A DNA stretch of 6,600 bases, taken from Mariprofundaceae bacterium (GTDB taxonomy: Bacteria > Pseudomonadota > Zetaproteobacteria > Mariprofundales > Mariprofundaceae). Position numbers and translations under genes: made by a program. Every line of letters begins with the position of its first letter. Positions within the stretch are counted from its first letter, which is position 1. Location: NCBI GenBank assembly GCA_015488125.1, contig WFOJ01000001.1:1-6600 (forward strand), written 5' to 3'. Below, in pieces: positions 1-6,143 of the stretch. The notes beneath the pieces are model-generated. The model saw nothing but the letters and a program-made list of their open reading frames with translations. It did not search any database and was not told the origin of the DNA.

Positions 1-1134
1 CATTATCAGTGTGAAGTGGTTACCTTCACTGCCGATATTGGTCAGGGTGAAGAAGTAGAAGAAGCGCGCAGCAAGGCTGAGGCCTGCGGCGCATCGGCTG
101 TTTATATCGAGAACCTGACTGAGGACTTTGTCCGCGATTATGTGTATCCCATGTTTCGTGCCAATGCCATCTATGAAGGTGAATACCTGCTTGGCACCTC
201 TATCGCCCGACCGCTGATTGCCAAACGGATGATGGAAATTGCGGCCATTGAAGGCGCCGATGCAGTCGCGCACGGCGCAACCGGCAAGGGTAACGATCAG
301 GTGCGCTTTGAGTTTGGCTTTTATGGTATTAACCCGGATATCCGCGTCATTTCCCCGTGGCGGGAGTGGAACCTCGTCTCTCGTCAACAAATGCTGGATT
401 TTGCCGCTAAGCACCATATTCCCATTGAGCGCAAACGTGAGGGCAGCAAATCGCCTTATTCCATGGATGCCAATCTGCTGCATATTTCTTACGAAGGTTA
501 CGACCTTGAAGATCCGTGGAATGAGCCACCTGCATCCATGTGGCGCTGGACCACTTCACCGGAACAGGCGCCGAATGAGGCAGAATATATTGAACTGAGC
601 TATGCCGCTGGCGATATTGTTGCCATCAATGGCGAGTCCATGACGCCAGCAACAGTACTGGCAAGGCTGAATCAGTTGGGTGGCAAGCACGGTATTGGCC
701 GCATTGACATTGTTGAAAACCGCTATGTTGGCATGAAATCACGCGGCTGCTACGAAACACCAGGCGGCACCATCATGCTCAAGGCCCATCGCGCCATTGA
801 ATCCATCACCCTTGACCGCGAGGCAGCTCACCTGAAAGATGAGTTGATGCCACGTTATGCCAAACTGATTTATAATGGTTACTGGTTCGCTCCGGAGCGT
901 GAAATGTTGCAGGCGGCCATTGATCACACCCAGACTCGAGTGAATGGTGTGGTGCGCCTGAAACTGTACAAGGGGAATGTGTTTGTCGTCGGGCGCAAGT
1001 CGGATCAGTCATTGTTTGACGAGCGATTGTGTACCTTTGAAGATGATGAAGGCGCTTACGATCAGCGCGATGCCGAAGGCTTTATTCGCCTGAATGCGTT
1101 GCGCTTGCGCATGCTCGGCAAACAGTCCCGTTGA
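1..1134 (+). CDS. argG: Argininosuccinate synthase, C-terminal ~377 residues (5' end outside window)
   Basis: Argininosuccinate synthase condenses citrulline with aspartate at the expense of ATP in the penultimate step of arginine biosynthesis, in the cytoplasm. The frame is open from base 1 (reading HYQCEVVTFTADIGQGEE), so the GTG at 16 is an internal valine and not a start. Roughly 25-30 N-terminal residues, including the ATP-binding SGGLDTS loop, lie outside the window. Family hallmarks that are visible: GATGKGNDQVRFE near bases 270-312, SPYSMDANLLHISYEG near 460-505, the signature GRIDIVENRYVGMKSRGCYE near 697-756, YNGYWFAPERE near 870-905, and the C-terminal DQRDAEGFIRLNALRLR. The length fits the usual ~400-residue enzyme and no break is seen. 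The TGA stop (1132-1134) shares its A with the ATG of the next gene, which suggests translational coupling. Identification is very secure. Confidence 0.97.
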   Translation, partial: HYQCEVVTFTADIGQGEEVEEARSKAEACGASAVYIENLTEDFVRDYVYPMFRANAIYEGEYLLGTSIARPLIAKRMMEIAAIEGADAVAHGATGKGNDQVRFEFGFYGINPDIRVISPWREWNLVSRQQMLDFAAKHHIPIERKREGSKSPYSMDANLLHISYEGYDLEDPWNEPPASMWRWTTSPEQAPNEAEYIELSYAAGDIVAINGESMTPATVLARLNQLGGKHGIGRIDIVENRYVGMKSRGCYETPGGTIMLKAHRAIESITLDREAAHLKDELMPRYAKLIYNGYWFAPEREMLQAAIDHTQTRVNGVVRLKLYKGNVFVVGRKSDQSLFDERLCTFEDDEGAYDQRDAEGFIRLNALRLRMLGKQSR

Positions 1135-1871
1135 TGACGCTGCCGCCCGGCTTTATCCGTTCACCGCTGATGGCGGCGCACGGTATCTGGGCGGTTTTTT
1201 CTTCCCGACACGGCGGTGTAAGCTCGCCGCCCTTCGCCTCATTAAACCTCGCTGACGACCTGGGCGATGATGCGCTTTGCGTTCAAACCAATATCCGGCG
1301 TTTTTGTCAGCTAAGCGGTCTGCCACGTCCGCATACCTGTAAGCAGGTTCATGGCACCGATATACTGCATTGTCGGGGCACAGGCTACCATCATGGCGAG
1401 AAGGCCGATGCCCTGCTGAGCCATGAAGCTGCGTGCGCACTGGCCGTGCGCACAGCAGATTGCATTCCCGTGCTGCTGGCCCATCCTCCTTCCGGCACCA
1501 TAGCCGCCGTGCATGCTGGCTGGCGAGGAACTGCTGCTGGCATCGTCGCGCATTGTTGCCAGCGGATGCTGACCCATGGCGGTACTGCTGATGATATTCT
1601 AGCCAGTATTGGTCCTGGCATTGGAGTCTGCTGTTTTGCTGTGCAGGAGGATGTGGCCAGATTACTGACGGCCAGCGTTCATGACATGGCATCATCTTCG
1701 CTTGCCGGTCATGCCGATTTGCAGGCTATCAATGCCGGGCAATTGCGTCAGTGTGGTGTACGACACATCGAAATCCATCGCCATTGCACCGCCTGTGAAG
1801 TGAACAATTACTTTTCCTGGCGACGGGAAAACGGGCAGACAGGTCGGCAATGGGCGGTAATTTGCCGATGA
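1134..1871 (+). CDS. pgeF: Laccase-domain purine nucleoside phosphorylase/adenosine deaminase (PgeF/YfiH family, formerly 'polyphenol oxidase')
   Basis: Members of this family (bacterial YfiH/PgeF, human LACC1/FAMIN) are zinc-dependent cytoplasmic enzymes of purine nucleoside metabolism; older annotations say multicopper polyphenol oxidase or laccase. Numbered from the ATG at 1134, the 245-residue protein shows SSRHGGVSSPPFASLNLADD (23-42), KQVHGTD (70-76), VRTADCIPVLLA (105-116), AAVHAGWRGTAAGIV (124-138), IGPGIGVCCFAV (159-170) and a C-terminal HRHCTACEVNNYFSWRREN with TGR. The presumed metal ligands are H73, C110 and H127. The length is typical. A TTG at 1131 could extend the start by one residue, but the ATG at 1134 overlapping the argG stop (TGATG) is preferred as a coupled start; no strong Shine-Dalgarno site is visible. 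The 3' end overlaps the next gene by 4 bases (ATGA) or by 22 if the upstream ATG is used. The family call is secure; the exact substrate is inferred from family knowledge. Confidence 0.93.
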   Translation: MTLPPGFIRSPLMAAHGIWAVFSSRHGGVSSPPFASLNLADDLGDDALCVQTNIRRFCQLSGLPRPHTCKQVHGTDILHCRGTGYHHGEKADALLSHEAACALAVRTADCIPVLLAHPPSGTIAAVHAGWRGTAAGIVAHCCQRMLTHGGTADDILASIGPGIGVCCFAVQEDVARLLTASVHDMASSSLAGHADLQAINAGQLRQCGVRHIEIHRHCTACEVNNYFSWRRENGQTGRQWAVICR

Positions 1872-3223
1872 AATATGTAGCGGTGGACGACGAGCTGTCG
1901 CCGGAAGCAGAATTAGGGCAAAAAACGAAGCGACGTTATCCGGTGTTGCTGGACTATGATGACCATGCCCTGGAGCAAGCCTTTTTACAGTTTTATGCCA
2001 AAGAGACGCGTCCGCTGATCCAGGCGGTATTTGTGCTCTCCGTACCCATGTGGGCCGTAGGCCTGTATGTATTGTTCAGACTGATACCTGAGCATGCCGT
2101 GTATCTGGCCAGCATCAGCATGGCGCTGGTTACGCCGTTTGCGCTCTTTGCCTTGCTGATTCGCGATCACCCGCGCTGCCTCCATTATTACCAGCCGTTG
2201 GCCTTGTTTTCTAATCTGGTGAGCGGCCTGCTGGTGATGTATATCTGCCTGCATCTGGAAAATATGGTACCGCATATGACCGTGATCGGCATGATGCTGA
2301 TGTTGTTTATCGGCTTTTATGCCCTGCGCCTGCGTGCCCGTTATGCCATTTTTTCTTCGCTGGTGATGGTTGGCGCGTACAGTGTTTATCTGTTCGTTTA
2401 CAGCCACGAAAGTGAGCAGGCAAGGTTATTGCTGTGCGTCAGCCTGGTGATTCTGGAGTTGTTTGCCTGCGTGGCGGCCTATCTTTCGGAATATACCTAT
2501 CGTCAGATTTTTGAGCAACAGCAATTGATTGCCCTGCAAAGAGATCGTATCAGCTGTGAACATGAACGGGCAGAAGCTTTGCTGCTGAATATTCTCCCGG
2601 CTTCGATTGCTGATCGTTTGCGTCATGACGAAAACATTATCGCTGATCACTTCGATCAGGCTGCGGTGTTGTTTGCTGATATTGTTGGTTTTACCCGGCT
2701 TGCTTCACAACTTCCAGCTGATGCGCTGGTCACCATGCTGAATCGCCTTTTTTCACGCTTTGACGATCTGGTGGATGCCGCCGGACTGGAAAAAATCAAA
2801 ACCATTGGCGATGCCTATATGGTGGCCGCTGGGATGCCACAGCCTGTACCCGACGTTGCCAGGCGTATTGCCGATCTGGCACTGGCCATGCAGCACGTGA
2901 TTGCCGATGATAATGCCAGAAAACACTGCCAGCTACAATTGCGCATTGGCATTCATATCGGCCCTGTGATTGCCGGGGTGATTGGTGCGCGCAAGTTTAT
3001 TTATGATGTCTGGGGCGATACCGTGAATATCGCCAGCCGCATGGAATCGCATGGCGAACCAGGAAAAATTCAGGTATCTGAAGCCGTGTATGAACAGTTA
3101 AAGGATGATTATCACCTGCAGCCACGCGGTTGCATCAGCATCAAAGGCAAGGGGCAGATGCGCACCTGGTTTTTAATAGCAGCTAGGAGTCTGTCGGACT
3201 TTGGCAATCGTCGCGAGAAATAG
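1850..3223 (+). CDS. Membrane-bound class III adenylate cyclase (six TM segments plus catalytic domain), C-terminus extended by the repeat element
   Basis: Class III nucleotidyl cyclase that should make cAMP from ATP at the inner membrane. Numbered from the ATG at 1850 (457 aa): about 57 cytoplasmic residues, then six hydrophobic segments (approx. 58-77, 83-103, 116-135, 140-158, 166-184, 191-211), a helical linker (215-250) with the NILPASIADRL motif, then the cyclase domain (~270-445). Metal-binding aspartates are D277 (FADIVGFT) and D321 (KTIGDAYM). Adenine selectivity is predicted from the EKIK lysines (314-317) and D386 in YDVWGDTVN; transition-state residues are N393 and R397 (NIASRME). 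This residue set favours adenylate over guanylate cyclase. The start is ambiguous: ATG 1850 follows AGGTCGG, whereas ATG 1868 overlaps the pgeF stop as ATGA and would remove six residues. The last 12 residues (RSLSDFGNRREK) and the TAG stop are read from the repeat at 3187-3345, with natural homology ending near TWFLIAA. The catalytic domain should be unaffected. Confidence 0.93.
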   Translation: MGGNLPMKYVAVDDELSPEAELGQKTKRRYPVLLDYDDHALEQAFLQFYAKETRPLIQAVFVLSVPMWAVGLYVLFRLIPEHAVYLASISMALVTPFALFALLIRDHPRCLHYYQPLALFSNLVSGLLVMYICLHLENMVPHMTVIGMMLMLFIGFYALRLRARYAIFSSLVMVGAYSVYLFVYSHESEQARLLLCVSLVILELFACVAAYLSEYTYRQIFEQQQLIALQRDRISCEHERAEALLLNILPASIADRLRHDENIIADHFDQAAVLFADIVGFTRLASQLPADALVTMLNRLFSRFDDLVDAAGLEKIKTIGDAYMVAAGMPQPVPDVARRIADLALAMQHVIADDNARKHCQLQLRIGIHIGPVIAGVIGARKFIYDVWGDTVNIASRMESHGEPGKIQVSEAVYEQLKDDYHLQPRGCISIKGKGQMRTWFLIAARSLSDFGNRREK

Positions 3224-3345
3224 CGGGATTGAGTCAAATATACGACCTGTTGGCGGCGAATAGCAGCGCTATTTAACAAAAACAGGGTGAAAATTTGGCC
3301 AATACCCGTTTTTTCGTAGTAGATTGATCAAAGTCCGACAGACTC
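3187..3345 (+). repeat. 159-bp palindromic MITE-like element, copy 1
   Basis: The element begins GAGTCTGTCGGACTTTG and ends with the exact reverse complement of those 17 bases (3329-3345). It is 159 bp long, the same as copy 2 at 4344-4502, and differs from it (read in reverse complement) at 5 positions, about 97% identity. Left of it is CTAG (3183-3186); the right flank (3346-3349) is CCTG, so no flanking duplication is preserved here. The two 78-base arms match at about 50 positions without gaps, meeting at a hairpin (3259-3273) centred exactly on the element. It has no room for a transposase, so it would be mobilised in trans. The CTAG target and GAG-starting ends recall IS5-superfamily elements, but that assignment is only a guess. 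It supplies the stop codon of the adenylate cyclase. Confidence 0.88.
3259..3273 (+). other. Central hairpin of repeat copy 1
   Basis: AATAGC, three bases AGC, then GCTATT form a 6-bp stem with a 3-base loop. Its midpoint, base 3266, is exactly the midpoint of the 159-bp element, so it is the apex of the whole-element palindrome. The equivalent hairpin in copy 2 lies at 4416-4430. No T-tract follows directly, so it is not a typical intrinsic terminator. Confidence 0.7.
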
Positions 3346-3364
3346 CCTGCAACATAGAAGAAAC

Positions 3365-3370
3365 GGGAGA
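3365..3370 (+). promoter_or_regulatory. Ribosome binding site of the secreted-protein gene
   Basis: GGGAGA lies 6 bases before the ATG at 3377. It favours this ATG over the in-frame ATGs at 3383 and 3386. It sits only about 20 bases past the right end of repeat copy 1, so the gene's translation signal is in the sequence retained between the repeats. Confidence 0.6.
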
Positions 3371-3376
3371 AAACGC

Positions 3377-4285
3377 ATGTTAATGATGAATACAGGGCAT
3401 CATCGCCCGATCCGCTTTCATGCCTGTATTTTGTTCTGTATGATGTCTGGTCTCTGGCTGTCGCTGCCAGCTCAGGCACAAGGCGTGATCAACGAGCAGG
3501 CATTGCAGGATTACCGGCAGCTTCGCAATGAAATGATGAACGATATTCTTCGTTCTCATTATTGTGACAGCAGTTGGCAAAATGGAAAACCGTTTTGCGA
3601 TCTTCAGCATCATTACAGCGAGGAATTCCGTCTCTTGCGACAGCAACTGTTTCAGGCGCTGGGGGTAAATGCGGCCTCGCCCTCTTTCGCCGATACCACA
3701 CTGAATTTACAGGAATATTTAAGAGATGAACTGTTATCGCCACTGCGCCGGGAAGGAACGCTGGAAGGGCTGCATTTTTACCAGGATGGCTACGAGGTGC
3801 TGATGACGCACCGCTTGTTGCTGGAGGAGTGGATCAGGCAGGACGAACGCCGCACCCTGTCATTGGATAACATGCCGATAGAAGCGTTGATTACTGCCGC
3901 CTTTGACTTCCCCATGGGAATGATCGAGGTCACCAGAATTCCTGTAAAAAAAGCAAAAGGGGTGCAGGCTGCACCCGCTATGATTGGCATTGCCGGTCAG
4001 GATATTTGTTATCTTCCGCCCAATATCCTGGCCATCTATCAGGAGGTAGGCGATAAGGTCATGCTGTTCGTGAGCGGAGCAGGTGAAGATGATGTATGGT
4101 CCCGAAAAATTGATGCCTGCGAAAGCCCTGAGATCACAGGTCGTTGTGTCGGCGACGATGAAAAAGACTGGCAGCGATTCAGGCAATATACGGCCTGTTA
4201 TGCCAGCCACCTTAAACACTTGCGCATTCAGGCTCCTGTTTTTGATGATATGGCGAACAAACATGGCGAGGCTGCTGCAAAGTAA
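3377..4285 (+). CDS. Secreted/periplasmic protein of unknown function, bracketed by inverted repeat elements
   Basis: I do not recognise a family for this 302-residue protein. It starts with a clear Sec-type signal peptide: basic and histidine-rich residues 1-14, a hydrophobic core 16-30, then LPAQAQG with likely cleavage after A34. The mature part has no further membrane segment and carries six cysteines (C63, C74, C211, C248, C257, C274), an even number compatible with disulfides in the periplasm. The N-terminal half is rich in charged helical sequence (QDYRQLRNEMMNDIL, EEFRLLRQQLFQALG, HRLLLEEWIRQ). The C-terminal half looks more mixed and ends with a charged AK-rich tail. A good ribosome site, GGGAGA, precedes the ATG. 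The gene stands alone between the two inverted repeat copies and between two convergent operons, consistent with an inserted cargo gene. No catalytic motif could be identified. The frame is intact with ordinary composition, so it is very likely a real gene. Confidence 0.85.
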   Translation: MLMMNTGHHRPIRFHACILFCMMSGLWLSLPAQAQGVINEQALQDYRQLRNEMMNDILRSHYCDSSWQNGKPFCDLQHHYSEEFRLLRQQLFQALGVNAASPSFADTTLNLQEYLRDELLSPLRREGTLEGLHFYQDGYEVLMTHRLLLEEWIRQDERRTLSLDNMPIEALITAAFDFPMGMIEVTRIPVKKAKGVQAAPAMIGIAGQDICYLPPNILAIYQEVGDKVMLFVSGAGEDDVWSRKIDACESPEITGRCVGDDEKDWQRFRQYTACYASHLKHLRIQAPVFDDMANKHGEAAAK

Positions 4286-4343
4286 TGCAGTCATGGGGTT
4301 ATCCGGTTTCCGGATGCCTCAGATCATGATGACAGACCACTAG

Positions 4344-4502
4344 GAGTCTGTCGGACTTTGATCAATCTACTACGAAAGAGCGGGTATTGGCCAAATTTTC
4401 ACCCTGTTTTTGTTAAATAGCGCTGCTATTCGCCGCAAACAGGTCGTATATTTGACTCAATCCCGCTATTTCTCGTGACGATTGCCAAAGCCCGACAGAC
4501 TC
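4344..4502 (-). repeat. 159-bp palindromic MITE-like element, copy 2 (inverted relative to copy 1)
   Basis: This is the same element as at 3187-3345 in reverse orientation, with five substitutions and no indels. Its left terminal repeat (4344-4360) is perfect against the copy 1 sequence; the right one (4486-4502) carries one change (GGGCTTTG instead of GGACTTTG when read on the - strand). CTAG is present directly on both sides (4340-4343 and 4503-4506), consistent with a 4-bp target duplication, although CTAG is itself a palindrome and a TA duplication is equally possible. The end facing the - strand amrS gene is the same end that in copy 1 faces the adenylate cyclase. It supplies the last residues and stop of amrS. 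Confidence 0.88.
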
Positions 4503-5583
4503 CTAGTTCGTACTGGCAGACGGCGATTGCCAAAGGCCTGCCCGAAGTGGCCAAAACGCCCGGCCACGGCATGCTGGCAATCAGGGCAGCGACCATCATC
4601 TGTGAGGCGATAGCGTAAAATATCGTACCAGTCACGCACAATCAGGGTACTGTGACAATGCGGGCAGGCCGTTGTGCCGCCATCCGTATCATGGACATTG
4701 CCGGTGTAAACATAATGCAAGCCAGCATCAAGCCCTGTGCGGCGCGCCCGTGACAAGGTGGATGAAGGCGTAGGCGGCTTGTTCCGCATTTTCCAGTCGG
4801 GATGAAAAGCGGTAAAATGTAGCGGCACATCCGGGCCTAGATGCGTGGCAATCCATTCGCACATGGCGCTCAGTTCTTCATCACTGTCGTTCTCGCCGGG
4901 AATCAGCAGGGTCGTCAACTCCATCCAGACCTCGGTGTGCTGATGCAGATATAGCAAGGTATCGAGTACCGGCTGCAATTGCCCGGCACACAAGCGTCGG
5001 TAAAAGTCCGCGGAGAATGCCTTCAGATCCACGTTGACGGCATCCATGCAGGAAAAAAATCCTCACGCGCCTTGCCATGCACATAGCCTGCCGTGACGGC
5101 GACGGTTTTGATGCCCCGGGCATGGCAGGCTGTGGCGGTATCCACGGCATATTCCAGAAAAATAACGGGATCGTTATAGGTAAAAGCAACGCTGGCGCTG
5201 CCTAGCCTGGCGGCGCTGGCGGCGATTTGTTCCGGGCTTGCCTGATCGCACAGGCGGTCGAACTCGCGGGATTTTGAAATATCCCAGTTTTGGCAAAACC
5301 GGCAAGCCAGATTACAGCCCGCCGTGCCAAAAGAAAGCACGCTGCTGCCGGGATAAAAATGGTTCAACGGCTTTTTTTCGATGGGATCCACGCAAAAGCC
5401 GGATGAGCGACCGTAAGTCGTCAGCACCATGCGCCCCTGCTCACACTTGCGCACAAAGCACAGACCGCGCTGGCCCTCGTGCAGCTTGCAGTTGCGCGGG
5501 CAGAGATCGCACTGAAGGCGGCCATCATCCAGTGCATGCCAGTAACGGGCAGGGAAATGCGCATTCACACCACCTGCTGTCAT
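4466..5583 (-). CDS. amrS: AmmeMemoRadiSam system radical SAM enzyme, frame interrupted at a slippery T7 run
   Basis: Radical SAM protein of the AmmeMemoRadiSam system, related to pyruvate formate-lyase activating enzymes; its substrate is not established to my knowledge. The first frame (5583 to about 5060) has an N-terminal CDLCPRNC...GLC cysteine cluster, DPIEKKPLNHFYPG, the cluster motif C90-x3-C94-x2-C97 (GCNLACRFCQNW) and FTYNDP. It then leaves the conserved frame after EDFF. The second frame resumes with SC-MDAVNVDLKAFSADFYRRL and ends with two CPHC/CPDC zinc-ribbon-like pairs and NRRLPVR. A single -1 slip at bases 5053-5059 joins the halves without loss, giving about 372 residues, a normal size. 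The start ATG overlaps the amrA stop (ATGA) and follows GGAGGA. The last 12 residues (RSLSGFGNRHEK) come from repeat copy 2. It could be a pseudogene, a sequencing error, or a slippage-expressed gene; the family call itself is secure. Confidence 0.88.
5053..5059 (-). other. T7 homopolymer / candidate -1 slippery heptamer in amrS
   Basis: On the coding strand this reads GA-T TTT TTT CCT. It fits the X XXY YYZ slippery pattern (U UUU UUU) in the correct phase. A -1 slip gives GAT TTT TTT TCC TGC ATG GAT (D F F S C M D) and enters the conserved second half of the radical SAM protein. Without slipping, translation ends nine codons later after PAWMPSTWI. A one-base deletion in an original T8, or a miscalled homopolymer, would look identical. 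Confidence 0.75.
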
Positions 5584-6143
5584 GCTGGCATCCTCCCTGT
5601 TTCACGGAACTTCTCCACCTGATAAACATATAATTGCACGTCAGGATGCCAGAAGTCGGGCGGCAATCCGGCTTTTTGTTTGAGATGAGCGAGAAACTGC
5701 CGGGGGTCGGGCAGTTGTTCCCACACCTGTGGCAAAAACGTACCTCGCTGTGCGCCATAAGCCAGCACCACGCCATGACGCATGGGCTCCAGTCTGGCAC
5801 AGGCATCGGCTTCGCTGCTGACGTGCAGTGGCGACAACGGGGAAAGCACGGAAACCTCAATGCAAAGCGCGTCGAATTCCGTCACCTTCAACGGCGCAAA
5901 ACGCGGATCGTGAAAAGCAGCGGCCACGGCGTTGGCGCGCACATCATCCACGAGCGGGCGATATGCTTCCAGACTGCCTATGCAACCACGCAGCCTGCCC
6001 TGCATGGTCAGGGTGACAAAGCTTGTCGCAGGCTCGGTCAGCCAGGGGCGGTCATCCGTCGTTGGTGGCGTAGTTGTCAGCTTCAGTCGTTCGGCAATGG
6101 CGGCGCGAGCCAGTCCTGTCAGGATCGGGGCGCGATCATTCAT
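5580..6143 (-). CDS. amrA: AMMECR1-domain protein (AmmeMemoRadiSam system protein A)
   Basis: AMMECR1-domain protein, the A component of the AmmeMemoRadiSam system; its biochemical role is not known to me. The 187-residue protein shows the hallmark LRGCIGSLEAYRPL (51-64), AAFHDPRFAPL (73-83), IEVSVLSPLSPL, a GVVLAYGAQRGTFLPQVWEQ segment, and the C-terminal FWHPDVQLYVYQVEKF. These run in family order and at the usual length. The start is the ATG at 6143 (MNDRAPILTGL), preceded by GGGAGG five bases upstream; a longer frame from 6188 lacks this site and has no family-like N-terminus. The gene overlaps the end of the Memo-like gene by 8 bases and the start of amrS by 4, so the three are most likely one coupled transcript. 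The sequence is intact. Confidence 0.95.
   Translation of the reverse strand: MNDRAPILTGLARAAIAERLKLTTTPPTTDDRPWLTEPATSFVTLTMQGRLRGCIGSLEAYRPLVDDVRANAVAAAFHDPRFAPLKVTEFDALCIEVSVLSPLSPLHVSSEADACARLEPMRHGVVLAYGAQRGTFLPQVWEQLPDPRQFLAHLKQKAGLPPDFWHPDVQLYVYQVEKFRETGRMPA
5591..5596 (-). promoter_or_regulatory. Ribosome binding site of amrS
   Basis: GGAGGA on the - strand stands seven bases before the ATG at 5583, inside the last codons of amrA. Together with the ATGA stop/start overlap it supports coupled translation of amrA and amrS. Confidence 0.65.

Noticed and set aside
1153..1695. 180-residue open frame on the - strand within pgeF
   Set aside because: It lies opposite a clearly conserved enzyme and reads as low-complexity Arg/His/Gln-rich sequence with no family features; a shadow frame.
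1985..2407. 140-residue - strand open frame within the adenylate cyclase membrane region
   Set aside because: His/Gln-rich antisense of transmembrane codons; no start signal or motif.
3290..3316. TTGGCCAA palindrome followed by CCCGTTTTTT as an intrinsic terminator
   Set aside because: The palindrome has no loop and the T-run is not directly after a GC-rich stem; copy 2 has CTC in place of part of the T-run, so it is not conserved.
3290..3360. Possible outward promoter from repeat copy 1 toward the secreted-protein gene (TTGGCC or TTGATC as -35)
   Set aside because: No acceptable -10 hexamer at 16-18 bases spacing; too weak to annotate.
3273..3479. 68-residue - strand frame entering repeat copy 1 from its right side and ending SLSDF...FSPCFC
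   Set aside because: Its upstream part is antisense to the signal peptide region of the secreted-protein gene. It shows that the element's other end is also open in that phase but is not itself a supported gene.
3860..4294. 144-residue - strand open frame opposite the secreted-protein gene
   Set aside because: The + strand frame has a signal peptide and a good ribosome site; the antisense frame has neither.
4286..4339. Short gap between the secreted-protein gene and repeat copy 2
   Set aside because: Nothing recognisable; no stem with T-tract and no gene.
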